A stretch of 64,000 nt of DNA from Persicitalea jodogahamensis (GTDB taxonomy: Bacteria; Bacteroidota; Bacteroidia; Cytophagales; Spirosomataceae). Positions 43,305 through 52,490 of the stretch are shown here, in pieces. The translations under genes were made by a program, and so were the position numbers. The notes under the pieces were generated by a model that was not told the origin of the DNA, did not search any database, and saw nothing but the letters and a program-made list of their open reading frames with translations. The stretch is taken from contig NZ_BMXF01000001.1 in assembly GCF_014651615.1 (NCBI RefSeq), positions 1,583,731 through 1,647,730 on the forward strand, given 5' to 3'. How positions within the stretch are numbered: position 1 is the stretch's first letter; every line of letters starts with the position of its first letter.

Positions 43305-45050
43305 ATGGAAACCACCACTACCCACAAAAAATTAAATGAACTCGCTGCCACGGCAATTTGCGGCAACGATATCACCTCATCCTGCCTGTACGTTTCGGCG
43401 CTTTCCATCGCCTATGCCGGCCAGTATGCCTGGATCGCGCTGTTGATCGTGGCGGCGGTACTTTTTCTTTTCCGTAAAATATATGGTGAAGTGGTAGGGG
43501 CGCTGCCGCTCAATGGCGGGGCTTACAACGTGCTGCTCAACACGACTACCAAAAGCAACGCTTCGGTCGCTGCCTGTCTGACTATCCTGTCGTACATGGC
43601 TACGGCCGTAATTTCGGCCAGTGAAGCCATGCACTACCTGCACGACATTATGCCAAGCATCAACATCATACTGTCCACGGCCGTGCTTATCACGCTCTTT
43701 ATGCTGCTGGTGATGTCGGGAATCAGCGAATCGTCGATAGTGGCTATCATTATTTTTGTGCTGCATATCACAGCCATGCTTACCCTGATCATCAGCGGAG
43801 TATGGTATGTGTCGCAAAATGGTTTGCAAGTTGCGTCGCTGAATTTTGATGCACCGCTCACGGGAGGCTTCGGTACAGCCCTGTTCCTGGGATTCAGCAC
43901 GGCCATGCTGGGTATCAGTGGTTTTGAGAGTTCTGCTAACTTCGTGGAAGAACAAAAGCAGGGTGTCTTTCCTAAAACGCTTCGTAATATGTGGATCGCC
44001 GTGTCGGTCATCAACCCGCTGATGGCACTTTGTGCTGTCATGGTATTGCCGCTGGCGGACGTAGCCAGTCATCAGGAGGCGCTGCTCTCGCACTTGGGGG
44101 AGAATACCGGAGGAAGCTGGCTGGCTACCTTTATCTCTGTGGATGCCGTGCTGGTGTTGAGTGGAGCATTGCTTACTTCCTACGTAGGCGTCAACGGTCT
44201 CATTAAGCGCATGGCCCTCGACCGGATTCTGCCACAGTTGCTATTGAAAGAAAACAAGCGGGGAAGTTCACCGCGTATCCTGATCGTTTTTTACCTGCTT
44301 TGCCTGTCAGTACTCTTTATCACCAACGGCGAGTTGGGGCCGCTGGCGGGGGTTTACACCATCTCGTTTCTGCTGGTGATGGTCTATTTTGGCTTTGGTA
44401 ATTTTCTGCTGAAAAGCAAGCGGGCGCGGTTGCCGCGTCCCGAGCGGGCTACGGTATTCTCTGTCTCGCTGGCGATCTTTGCCGTGGTGGTGGCCCTGTA
44501 TGGCAACATCATCATGCACCCTGACTACCTGATCGTCTTTTTGCAGTATTTTGTTCCTTCGATCATTGTCATCATTTTGCTGCTGAACCGCAATATAATA
44601 CTTACGTTGCTGCTGGCGGTAGTCAATAGCTTCTTCACCACGCTTAAGCATATAGCTGCTGCCAGCCGTCTGGAAATCTCCCGCCATATCCGCAAACTAA
44701 CGGAACAGGAGTTTGTCTATTTCACCAAGGGCGACGATATCTCGATTCTTAACAAGGTGATGATGTATGTTCAGGAAAACGAGATCACCAAAAAAATAAA
44801 AATCGTAACCATTCTGAAAGAAGGCGAAGAGGTACATCAGGCGTTTTTTAAAGATCTTGAAGTACTTGACCGCGCCTATCCCGACATCAAGATCGAATAC
44901 GTGCAGCTGCGTGGTACTTTCGGACCCGAAATAATAGAGCGGTTGAGCAAAGAATGGGACATTCCTATCAACTTCATGTTCATCAGTTCTCCCAGCGATC
45001 GTTTTACGCACCGCGTGTCGGATTTGGGAGGGGTAAGGTTGATCATCTGA
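43305..45050 (+). CDS. APC family amino-acid permease with cytoplasmic C-terminal domain
   Basis: This 581-residue protein has about twelve membrane helices (about residues 18-450) with the APC unwound-helix motif GNDITSS near residue 19 and GFSTAMLGISGFESSANF near 203. It then carries about 120 soluble residues (460-581) containing KKIKIVTILKEGEEVHQAFF and DIKIEYVQLRGTFG, which look like an alternating beta-alpha fold of the universal stress protein kind. The soluble part may regulate transport. The substrate is probably an amino acid or amine, not defined. The gene has its own -7 box. Confidence 0.88.
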   Translation: METTTTHKKLNELAATAICGNDITSSCLYVSALSIAYAGQYAWIALLIVAAVLFLFRKIYGEVVGALPLNGGAYNVLLNTTTKSNASVAACLTILSYMATAVISASEAMHYLHDIMPSINIILSTAVLITLFMLLVMSGISESSIVAIIIFVLHITAMLTLIISGVWYVSQNGLQVASLNFDAPLTGGFGTALFLGFSTAMLGISGFESSANFVEEQKQGVFPKTLRNMWIAVSVINPLMALCAVMVLPLADVASHQEALLSHLGENTGGSWLATFISVDAVLVLSGALLTSYVGVNGLIKRMALDRILPQLLLKENKRGSSPRILIVFYLLCLSVLFITNGELGPLAGVYTISFLLVMVYFGFGNFLLKSKRARLPRPERATVFSVSLAIFAVVVALYGNIIMHPDYLIVFLQYFVPSIIVIILLLNRNIILTLLLAVVNSFFTTLKHIAAASRLEISRHIRKLTEQEFVYFTKGDDISILNKVMMYVQENEITKKIKIVTILKEGEEVHQAFFKDLEVLDRAYPDIKIEYVQLRGTFGPEIIERLSKEWDIPINFMFISSPSDRFTHRVSDLGGVRLII

Positions 45051-45166
45051 CCACTTCTATTGCTTTCTATAGCCAGGTAAACCTCGAACCTGCATAGTCT
45101 TCTACGTGATTTTACTCTTTGCTTTTCATCTTTTATTGGAAAGCGGATGAGGTATTTTTCTTGATT

Positions 45167-46003
45167 ATGGCCAAGTTGTCCACCCACCTACCAGTAAAAG
45201 ATAAAATTGAACTTGGGAAGTCAATCAAGATCGCTCCCTTTAGAAAACACGTTCGGAAAACAGCTCCCCACAAGCACAACAAGTACCTTGAAATAATCTA
45301 TCTGTCCGGCGGGTCGGGGTTTCATTCAATTGATTCATTTGAATACCCCATCAATCCACCTCTGATCCACATCGTAAGGCAAGAGCAAGTGCATTATTGG
45401 CAACTTGAGTCTGAACCAGAGGGCTTTGTGGTGATCCTGAAAAGAGATTTTGTTGAGAAAAGCCTCGATAAAGAATTGAAGTCGCTGATTGAAAAAATCA
45501 GTCGCCAACCTGGCTTTAGGGTAGACAATCACGAAAGCCTGGAGAAATTTTTTAAGCTGCTGGTAGAAGAGAACTCAATTGAAGAGGAGTACTCTTTTCC
45601 GGTGGTGGAAGGGTTGCTGAAAGCACTTCTTGCCAAAATATTAAGGGTTTCAATTCCGCTTACTCCCAGTACCGCAGACGATTCTGTTGGGCTATTTAAG
45701 TCATTTTTGCATCTGCTTGAAGAAGACAACGGGCTAAAAAGGAAGGTTAGTTACTATGCCGATCTATTGGCCGTATCTCCCCAAAATCTCAATGCGGTTT
45801 CCCGAACTTCAGCTTCTAAAAGTGCTTCCGGTGTAATCGCTGAATTTGTCATGGCTGAGTCGAAGCGGCTTCTGCTGTACACGGACAAGACGGTCTCAGA
45901 AATTGCTTTTTCTCTGGAATTTTCCGATTCTTCACACTTCGTCAAACACTTTAAAAAAACTACCGGAACTACCCCGCAATTGTTCCGCACTGCGAATCGT
46001 TAA
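45167..46003 (+). CDS. AraC family transcriptional regulator
   Basis: The ATG at 45167 gives 278 residues beginning MAKLSTHLPVKDK; a TTG at 45119 would add 16 residues that do not fit. An N-terminal cupin-like region has the pattern HKHNKYLEIIYLSGGSGFHSID, which can bind a ligand. The C-terminal double HTH (about 175-277) shows YADLLAVSPQNLNAVSRTS and ISEIAFSLEFSDSSHFVKHFKK. It lies 86 bases upstream of the second TonB receptor on the same strand, so control of that receptor is the simplest inference. Confidence 0.9.
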   Translation: MAKLSTHLPVKDKIELGKSIKIAPFRKHVRKTAPHKHNKYLEIIYLSGGSGFHSIDSFEYPINPPLIHIVRQEQVHYWQLESEPEGFVVILKRDFVEKSLDKELKSLIEKISRQPGFRVDNHESLEKFFKLLVEENSIEEEYSFPVVEGLLKALLAKILRVSIPLTPSTADDSVGLFKSFLHLLEEDNGLKRKVSYYADLLAVSPQNLNAVSRTSASKSASGVIAEFVMAESKRLLLYTDKTVSEIAFSLEFSDSSHFVKHFKKTTGTTPQLFRTANR

Positions 46004-46088
46004 TACCGGATATTTTTCAAATGTACTACGGTTGACGTGGGTGGCGGTGCTTACTTTGGTTCGATACTATGAATCTGTCCAAAGTAGA

Positions 46089-48584
46089 ATGAATTTTACA
46101 CAACTTAGCCGTCAAGTCTCAAACAGGCTCTTCTTTTCCAGAGAAAAAATTACAGCCATTTCTCTCTTTTTACTTTTTTGCACTCAGTGTCATGCTCAGA
46201 TAACCGGGCAAATACTGGACAAAACTACGCGGCAACCAATCGCCTTTGTCAGCGTAGCTCTATACGCAATGGGGGACTCGGTCGCTGTTGGCGGGGCCGT
46301 CACCGATACGACGGGGCGCTTCCTGATAGCCAGCCCCAAGCCAGGAAAGTACCGAATAAAAACTTTTTTTGTGGGCTACCAATCCGCTGAAACTGAAACC
46401 GATGTCGACAGGGGTCGGGGCGGAGATATAGGTACGTTGCTTATCGAAGCGGACTCGAAGCTGCTGGAAGAAGTACGCGTGACGGGGCAACGGGCCGAGG
46501 TAATCATGAAGGCCGACCGCCAAACCTACCGTGCTGCTCAGTTTCAGTCGGCGACAGGAGGCACAGCCACCGATGTGTTGCGTAATCTGCCAGGATTAAC
46601 CATCGACGCTGAGGGTGAAGTGAGTTTGCGCGGAAGCAATGGGTTCCTGGTACTGCTCAACGGTAAGCCCGTACAGGCTAGCCTGGGTACTTTGCTCAAC
46701 CAGCTTCCGGCAAATACAATTGAATCCATCGAGGTGATTACGACACCAAATGCCCGGTACGATCCTGATGGTAAGGCAGGCATCATTGCAATCATTACCC
46801 GCGCCGGAGCCGATAGGGGGTGGTCAGCAGTGGCTAACGGGTTGCTGGGGCTTCCGAGCGTTAGTGATTTTGACAATGCCGGGAAGCCCCAGCGCCATGC
46901 TCTGGACGCGACCCTCAACTACCGCTCGAAGTTGTGGGACTTCACGCTGAGTTCAGCATACATTCGAAACGACATTGCCGGGCAGCGTGTGGGAGATGTC
47001 AGCACCACGATTGGCAATCGTAATACTCGGTTTCCGTCGGCAGGAGAGCGGAGCTTTGACCGCTACACGTTCACCAACCGGCTGGCCGTGGCCTTTGTGC
47101 CTGATAAGAATAATCTTTGGAACCTGGGGTTGTACCAAAGCCGCCGTACGGAAGATCGCCTGGCGGATATATTTTACAACAATACCACCACAAATACAAC
47201 AACGGGGCAGGTAATCGGACGCACCAACTACTTCAATAGCAATCTGGTACGCAAGCAAGGCGAGTTTTATACCGCTAATCTCGACTACACGCATACTTAT
47301 GACAATAAAGCCACACTTAGTGCGGGCGTACTCTACGAATATGACGAGATCGGGGGCTTTACTAAAAACCGTAATCTCAATCGTACTGATTATCAGGATA
47401 CGCTTCAGTATACCCTTACCACAACTGACCGCCCCATTCGGAATTTTCGCGCCAATGTGGATGGTAGTTCACCGCTTTGGGGGGGCAAGTTGGAGGCAGG
47501 CTATCAGTATCGATTCCAGGAAGACCGGGGCGACTACCGCTACCAAGAACAGTATGGGAACAGGATGCCATTACTTACTATTCCCGAATTTTCGGGCCTG
47601 ATCGTTATTACCAATCGCATCCATAGTCTTTACACTCAGTTTGCCTCCTCAAAGCCAAAATTAGATTACACCTTCGGACTCCGTTATGAGTATGCTATTC
47701 GTGAGTTGGTCAACAATGCTAAGAACCAAACCTACGACCTGACGCTCAATAATCTTTTCCCTTCTTTCAATTTGCTGTTTAGGCCTCAGGAAGGGCTTTC
47801 GTGGCGGGCGGGGTTCAGTCGCAGGGTGCAGCGGAACAACAATTTTGCCCTTAACCCTTTACCTGAACGGGAACACTCCGAAACTCTGGAACAGGGGGAC
47901 CCGGCACTACGGCCTGAATTCGTAAATCTGGCAGAAATAGGAGTGAGTAAAGCTGTTGGGAACAGTACATTGCTGGCTACAGCTTATTATCAGGGCATCC
48001 AGAATGTGATCAATCGTGTGAACAGCGTGTATGCCGATACGATTTTGAACCGAATTTTTACCAACGCCGGACTGGCGCAACGCGTAGGTCTGGAAGTGGC
48101 GGCGGATTTGAAACTGACCAAAGCCTGGAAATTTTATGCTGGCGGCACGGTCTATCGGTACACACAGGCGGGGCAACTATTTGACAACGGGGTAGTTTTC
48201 GATCGCGCGGCCTGGATATATTCGATCAACGCCAATACAACCGTCCAGCTGAATCCAACGACTTCGCTGCAAGCCAATGTCAACTACCTGTCACGGCGCA
48301 TAACAGCGCAGGGAGAGGACTCACGCTTTCTAATCCCCAATCTGTCTTTGAAGAAATCTTTTCTTGAAAACCGCCTGACCATTTTAGCTCAGTGGCAAAA
48401 TATCGGCTTAGGATTCCTGCCAACCAACGAGCAGCGTATCACAACGCGGGGGCGTGATTTCTTCACAACGACCAACTACATTCAGGAAAAAGACATCTTT
48501 CTTATTAATATAAGCTACGCCCTGAGACAACTCAGCAAACGGGCTAAACTACCTGGTAATGAGTTTGGGGAAAAGGAGTTTTGA
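46089..48584 (+). CDS. outer-membrane beta-barrel TonB-dependent receptor
   Basis: The start at 46089 gives 831 residues beginning MNFTQLSRQVSN; the frame is open back to 45846 but that would overlap the AraC gene and has no signal peptide at the right place. The order is a signal peptide (about 18-36, ending CHAQ), a CarboxypepD_reg domain (about 38-125), a plug with EEVRVTGQRAEVIMKADRQ and LRGSNGFLVLLNGKP (about 130-245) and a long OMP_b-brl_3 barrel. The C-terminus, FGEKEF, ends in Phe. There is no SusD partner. Its substrate is unknown. Confidence 0.9.
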   Translation: MNFTQLSRQVSNRLFFSREKITAISLFLLFCTQCHAQITGQILDKTTRQPIAFVSVALYAMGDSVAVGGAVTDTTGRFLIASPKPGKYRIKTFFVGYQSAETETDVDRGRGGDIGTLLIEADSKLLEEVRVTGQRAEVIMKADRQTYRAAQFQSATGGTATDVLRNLPGLTIDAEGEVSLRGSNGFLVLLNGKPVQASLGTLLNQLPANTIESIEVITTPNARYDPDGKAGIIAIITRAGADRGWSAVANGLLGLPSVSDFDNAGKPQRHALDATLNYRSKLWDFTLSSAYIRNDIAGQRVGDVSTTIGNRNTRFPSAGERSFDRYTFTNRLAVAFVPDKNNLWNLGLYQSRRTEDRLADIFYNNTTTNTTTGQVIGRTNYFNSNLVRKQGEFYTANLDYTHTYDNKATLSAGVLYEYDEIGGFTKNRNLNRTDYQDTLQYTLTTTDRPIRNFRANVDGSSPLWGGKLEAGYQYRFQEDRGDYRYQEQYGNRMPLLTIPEFSGLIVITNRIHSLYTQFASSKPKLDYTFGLRYEYAIRELVNNAKNQTYDLTLNNLFPSFNLLFRPQEGLSWRAGFSRRVQRNNNFALNPLPEREHSETLEQGDPALRPEFVNLAEIGVSKAVGNSTLLATAYYQGIQNVINRVNSVYADTILNRIFTNAGLAQRVGLEVAADLKLTKAWKFYAGGTVYRYTQAGQLFDNGVVFDRAAWIYSINANTTVQLNPTTSLQANVNYLSRRITAQGEDSRFLIPNLSLKKSFLENRLTILAQWQNIGLGFLPTNEQRITTRGRDFFTTTNYIQEKDIFLINISYALRQLSKRAKLPGNEFGEKEF

Positions 48585-48679
48585 AAAGCCCAGATAAAGC
48601 GATTTCGGGTAGTGCTTAGTTTCACTTGATAAAGGTAATCTTAGCATTGTCCGTGGAAGATGAATTCAAGAAAGCACAA

Positions 48680-48733
48680 CCACCGATTAACAAAAAAGGG
48701 ACGTCAAAGCGTCCCTTTTTTGTTAATCGGTGG
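48680..48733. terminator. long perfect hairpin terminator between convergent genes
   Basis: A perfect 24-bp stem with a 6-base loop (TCAAAG) contains A6 in the left arm and T6 in the right arm, so it can end transcription from both sides. It sits between the convergent TonB receptor and gldN stops. The stem is longer than most intrinsic terminators. Confidence 0.8.
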
Positions 48734-48775
48734 CTGCAATGGACGATTTTCCACTGCCATACTATCCAACCTTTG

Positions 48776-49837
48776 TTAGTATTCCCACATGCTGCTTTCC
48801 AATTCCAGCAATTCCTGCTCGTATTGAAGCGATTTGATCAAACCCTGCTTCTCACCTTTATAGATGTCAATGAACGACTTATCCATAGGGTTGGAATACT
48901 TGGTGATCCGGCCATAGAACAGGCGAAGATCGAAGGCATCCGCGAGGTTTTTGTGCTGGGCAGAATTGACGGTGTTATACCAGATATACTTCTTGGGGTC
49001 ACTGCGGAACAACCGATCCAAATCCTTATACTTGAAAGATGCGATGGGGATTTCCAGGCCCGTAGAAGTGTTTTGATCAGCGGGAAGCATGATGGTGACC
49101 GTCTGTATGTCGAAATAGGGGCGCGAACGCTTTTTATCGAAAATCCAGTCTTCCTTAATTTCCAGTAAACTCAACTGATCGGGAAAAAACTCTTCCTCGG
49201 TAGTAATAGCCGCCAATTGTTGATCAAAAGGATCAGGAGCTACGACGGTGTCCACAGGAGCCTCGGCGGGTGCCGCCGCCGCTTTGGCGCCTTTTTTCGG
49301 CGCCTTTTTAACGGGCGTTCCCCAACCGTCGTCTTCTACAACGGCAGTTTTTTTCGTGTCTTTCTTTACAGGAGTTCCCCAGCCATCATCGACTGTTTCT
49401 TCCTTTTTGATCTCCTCTTTTTTGGGTGCATCGCCCCACCCCCCATCACTGGCAGCAGGTTGACCAAAACCCGCCGCAATTTCTTCGGCAGAAAGGCCAG
49501 CGACCTGGTTGGGGATCAATAGCTTTTTATGGAGTTCCTCAGGGGTAAGCTTGGTGACGCAGGAGTCATTTACATACGCATCGAGTAAACCCGCTTTGGC
49601 AGCCTCAAGCAGATAACGCGTGATCTCGTTGTTCTTTGAGAACATCGGCAGATTCTGCTTTTCATTCAAGTCCACCCGACGCCAGAGCGCCTTTTTCATC
49701 AGAATATCCTGATCGTCGATCGGACGAGCCGACAGCTGGTTCATTTTCGTTTCGTCGCGCTCCTGGGCCTGTGCCGCCGTGGCACCAAGGGCCAGCGACA
49801 CGATGGACAGGGCCACCACTTTTCCATTTATCCTCAT
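48776..49837 (-). CDS. gldN: gliding motility / type IX secretion protein GldN
   Basis: This 353-residue protein has a signal peptide (about 1-25, ending AQAQ) and the GldN/PorN core: KKALWRRVDLNEKQN near 48, the FFPDQLSLLEIKEDWIFDKKR segment near 217 and FYGRITKYSNPMDKSF near 308. With GldK it forms the periplasmic ring of the T9SS. An Ala/Lys/Pro-rich insertion (about 131-200) carries three DxGWG repeats and is not part of the usual core. It is the last gene of the operon gldK-gldL-gldM-gldN, 72 bases after gldM. Confidence 0.93.
   Translation of the reverse strand: MRINGKVVALSIVSLALGATAAQAQERDETKMNQLSARPIDDQDILMKKALWRRVDLNEKQNLPMFSKNNEITRYLLEAAKAGLLDAYVNDSCVTKLTPEELHKKLLIPNQVAGLSAEEIAAGFGQPAASDGGWGDAPKKEEIKKEETVDDGWGTPVKKDTKKTAVVEDDGWGTPVKKAPKKGAKAAAAPAEAPVDTVVAPDPFDQQLAAITTEEEFFPDQLSLLEIKEDWIFDKKRSRPYFDIQTVTIMLPADQNTSTGLEIPIASFKYKDLDRLFRSDPKKYIWYNTVNSAQHKNLADAFDLRLFYGRITKYSNPMDKSFIDIYKGEKQGLIKSLQYEQELLELESSMWEY
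49238..49447 (-). repeat. in-frame repeat insertion in gldN (DGWG repeats)
   Basis: The encoded residues 131-200 contain three near-copies of DxGWGxxxKK (131-140, 150-159, 169-178) joined by Lys/Glu and Ala/Lys/Pro linkers. The two later copies share DDGWGTPVKK exactly. It looks like a low-complexity, probably disordered linker inside the protein. Confidence 0.8.
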
Positions 49838-49895
49838 AGCGTTTTCTATTTTTCTGCGTTTTTTCTTTTATAACGATCCTGTCAATGAATCAGTA

Positions 49896-49922
49896 TAACC
49901 TCAACAAAATCAGTTGAGGTTA
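49896..49922 (-). other. hairpin spanning the gldM stop codon
   Basis: A perfect 10-bp inverted repeat, TAACCTCAAC and its complement, has a 7-base loop that holds part of the gldM stop codon. There is no T run after it on the minus strand, so it is more likely an RNA-stability or processing element than a terminator. Confidence 0.5.
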
Positions 49923-51508
49923 ACCGGAAGTGTTGGCTTTCCCATTTCGACTTCGCTGGTTTTCCCTTGGAAATTCCGGCGCTGAACACCTAAGATTTCG
50001 ACTACATAACGATCGCCAGGTTCGGCACTTGAAGCCAACGATGATATGGAACCGCCGCCAGGAAGGGTCAACGGACCAGCAATTCGGCGGGTACCGCGAG
50101 CCAGGGAAACCTGAATTTGAGAAACCCTGTAAACTGCGTCCTCTGGATTGAAATTTTTGAAACTTTCGTCAGCAATGGCTACAACCTGAATGGAGCGCGC
50201 ACTTGACGCTGAAACACCCCGTCTGTCATCGTAGGCTCCACCGTTGATTCGGAGTTCAAGCGAAGGTTTGGGAACACGAGTCACCCGGAAAGGCTCACTG
50301 CCCAAAAGGTTTCCTTGATTGCTCACTTTCAGCAGTACTTCACTCCTGTTAGGAACAATGGTAATTCTACCTTTCTGACTGCCCCTTATTATATCAGCGC
50401 CATCAGCTGAAAAGGAGGGATCCCAAAGAGGTCCAAGCGCAGGGCTTTGTACACTTAACTTATTGGCACACCCCAGGTACAGCGGAGGGAGCGTTCCTGT
50501 TTCGATCTGATAGGTAGGTTTCGCTACGAAGTATTCCTGTTCCAGGCGCACCGTCGTATCACGTCCCGATGGAGTTGGGAAAGAGATAACGCCCTGCAAT
50601 ACTTTGCGGACGAGGCCGTCTTTTCCGTACTGGCCACCCTGAGCGGTGAAGTCAATAATACCAATTCCATTTTCTACCCGTACCGGAGAACCATTGAGAC
50701 TCATGCGAGGCGTAATGCCCGAAGCAGAAGCCGCAATAAACATCTCGCCTTTGTACTTGGTACCAGCCACGACAGTTTTGTTGTCAGCACTGATGCGGGC
50801 CAAAATGCGGTCAAACTTGATGTCGGCAGCACCTACCTTACCAGCGAGGTAGTTCAGTACCTCGCCTTCCATGCGGCGGATATCGGTCTGCTTCTGGCTT
50901 AATACTGCGAGTGCAGCGGCGACGGGAGTTTGGGCGAAGTTCAACTGCGCAAAGTCCTTATTTTTCTGATCAGCCTTGCCTTGGGCAATAGGATCATCAT
51001 TGGCATCCAGAGCCAGGGGTTGGAACTTCTGAGGGCTATACTTACTAAGCTGCTGCGAGTACTCGTTCATCTTCTGCTTCAAAGCATAGGCCTTACCGTT
51101 TTTTTGGTCTCCACCGCCAATCATCAGGTTGGCTACTTTTTCTTCTTCCTGTGGATTTTTGATGCTACCGTCTTCCTTAAGACCATCACCCGCCACATTA
51201 ATGATCTCCTGTTTGAGGGCACTCAGCTCACCAATGATGCCCGTCGTGATTTGACGTACTTCATCAGCTTGCTTCATTACAGCCACGTCAGCGGCTCTGT
51301 TGCCCGATTTTTCTACTGCGGCCTTGATCTTCAAAACCGTTTCCTGATTTATTTTATTGGCTGCCCCGGAAGATAATTCGAGTGAATTATTCAAGAGAAT
51401 GAATTTCTCGATGATCGCCGAGCTTACCTGCAAGGCAAGCATGGCGGTCAGCACGAGGTACATCATTCCAATCATCTTCTGACGGGGTGTTTCTTTTACA
51501 CCTGCCAT
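49910..51508 (-). CDS. gldM: gliding motility / type IX secretion motor protein GldM
   Basis: This 532-residue protein has a single N-terminal membrane helix (about 11-34, MIGMMYLVLTAMLALQVSSAI) and four periplasmic domains, the first helical (about 40-215) and later beta-rich D2-D4 with the C-terminal GKTSEVEMGKPTLPVNLN. GldM joins GldL in the inner-membrane rotary motor that energises T9SS and gliding. The gene follows gldL after 50 bases. Confidence 0.95.
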   Translation of the reverse strand: MAGVKETPRQKMIGMMYLVLTAMLALQVSSAIIEKFILLNNSLELSSGAANKINQETVLKIKAAVEKSGNRAADVAVMKQADEVRQITTGIIGELSALKQEIINVAGDGLKEDGSIKNPQEEEKVANLMIGGGDQKNGKAYALKQKMNEYSQQLSKYSPQKFQPLALDANDDPIAQGKADQKNKDFAQLNFAQTPVAAALAVLSQKQTDIRRMEGEVLNYLAGKVGAADIKFDRILARISADNKTVVAGTKYKGEMFIAASASGITPRMSLNGSPVRVENGIGIIDFTAQGGQYGKDGLVRKVLQGVISFPTPSGRDTTVRLEQEYFVAKPTYQIETGTLPPLYLGCANKLSVQSPALGPLWDPSFSADGADIIRGSQKGRITIVPNRSEVLLKVSNQGNLLGSEPFRVTRVPKPSLELRINGGAYDDRRGVSASSARSIQVVAIADESFKNFNPEDAVYRVSQIQVSLARGTRRIAGPLTLPGGGSISSLASSAEPGDRYVVEILGVQRRNFQGKTSEVEMGKPTLPVNLN

Positions 51509-51558
51509 GAATTTATTGATCGGTTATTACGTGAGGATAATTAATTGAGTTGTTCAGT

Positions 51559-52377
51559 TCAGGCATTGCCCCGCATGGCGGTAAGCATGCTGCCGTATAC
51601 ACTGTTGAGAGAAGTAATGTTATTGGTCAGCTGCGACATTTGCGACTTGAAAGCCTGAGATTCTTTCGTTGCTTCCGACATATTGGCCATCGCGGTGGTC
51701 AGGTTACCATAGAAGGCGTTCATCGCTTTCAGGTGCTTAGTGGTATCCTGCAATTCCATCTCATAGACAGCATTCAGGGCACCCATGTTTTTGGTGATTG
51801 TCTGAAACTGCTCACGATATGCCTGGGCATCTTTGGTAGCATCGGCCATGGAGGACATCGCCGTAATCGCCACGCCATATGACTTGTTCATATCATTGAT
51901 AGCATTCGAGGCATTCTTTACATTCTTGGCGTAATCGTTGGTCGCCACGGTAGCATCGGTCAAGTCGCCGATTTTGCTGACACTGTCTGAAAGGTTACGG
52001 AACCCTTTGCCTAAATTGTCAAAGATGTCCGGGGTTATCTTGGCATTAGCCATCATGGCGTCCATGTTAGCCGTCAGGCCGTTTGCCTGGGGAGAATTGG
52101 TGCGAGCGACAGCAAGTGGACCGTCATAATCGTCGGCTAGTTCAGGGTATACCCGATCCCACGCAGGCTGCCTTTCGATGGGTTGTACAAAGGATTGGAC
52201 AGCATACAGCAGGAAGATAACTGCTTCGGTGCCCAGTCCGATAGTAAGCATTTCGCTACCACCATCCCAGTGCTGAATCTTAAATAAAGCGCCCAGAATT
52301 ACCGGAACCGCACCAGCTGCAAAGAGGGTAGGCAGCACTCTATCGAAGAAAAAATTAGACTCGTTTTTCTTAGCCAT
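51559..52377 (-). CDS. gldL: gliding motility / type IX secretion motor protein GldL
   Basis: This 272-residue protein has two N-terminal membrane helices (about 14-32 and 43-62) joined by KIQHWDGGSE and a long cytoplasmic coiled region with repeated Met/Asn-rich heptads. Glu51 in LGTEAVIF is at the position of the essential intramembrane Glu of the family. It uses the proton gradient to drive GldM. A terminator lies between gldK and this gene. Confidence 0.95.
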   Translation of the reverse strand: MAKKNESNFFFDRVLPTLFAAGAVPVILGALFKIQHWDGGSEMLTIGLGTEAVIFLLYAVQSFVQPIERQPAWDRVYPELADDYDGPLAVARTNSPQANGLTANMDAMMANAKITPDIFDNLGKGFRNLSDSVSKIGDLTDATVATNDYAKNVKNASNAINDMNKSYGVAITAMSSMADATKDAQAYREQFQTITKNMGALNAVYEMELQDTTKHLKAMNAFYGNLTTAMANMSEATKESQAFKSQMSQLTNNITSLNSVYGSMLTAMRGNA

Positions 52378-52445
52378 AAAAAATCCGATTGTTAAAAATT
52401 AAATTGGTTGAAGGAAAATTGGGGTGTTAAAGGAAACTCTCTGGT

Positions 52446-52473
52446 AAAAAAGAAGCAGCGTTATCGCTGCTTC
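52446..52473 (-). terminator. intrinsic terminator between gldK and gldL
   Basis: On the minus strand a perfect 9-bp stem, GAAGCAGCG/CGCTGCTTC, with a 4-base loop is directly followed by six T. It starts 18 bases past the gldK stop and 69 bases before the gldL start. Confidence 0.85.
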
Positions 52474-52490
52474 CGGCTTGAATGTTTTGA

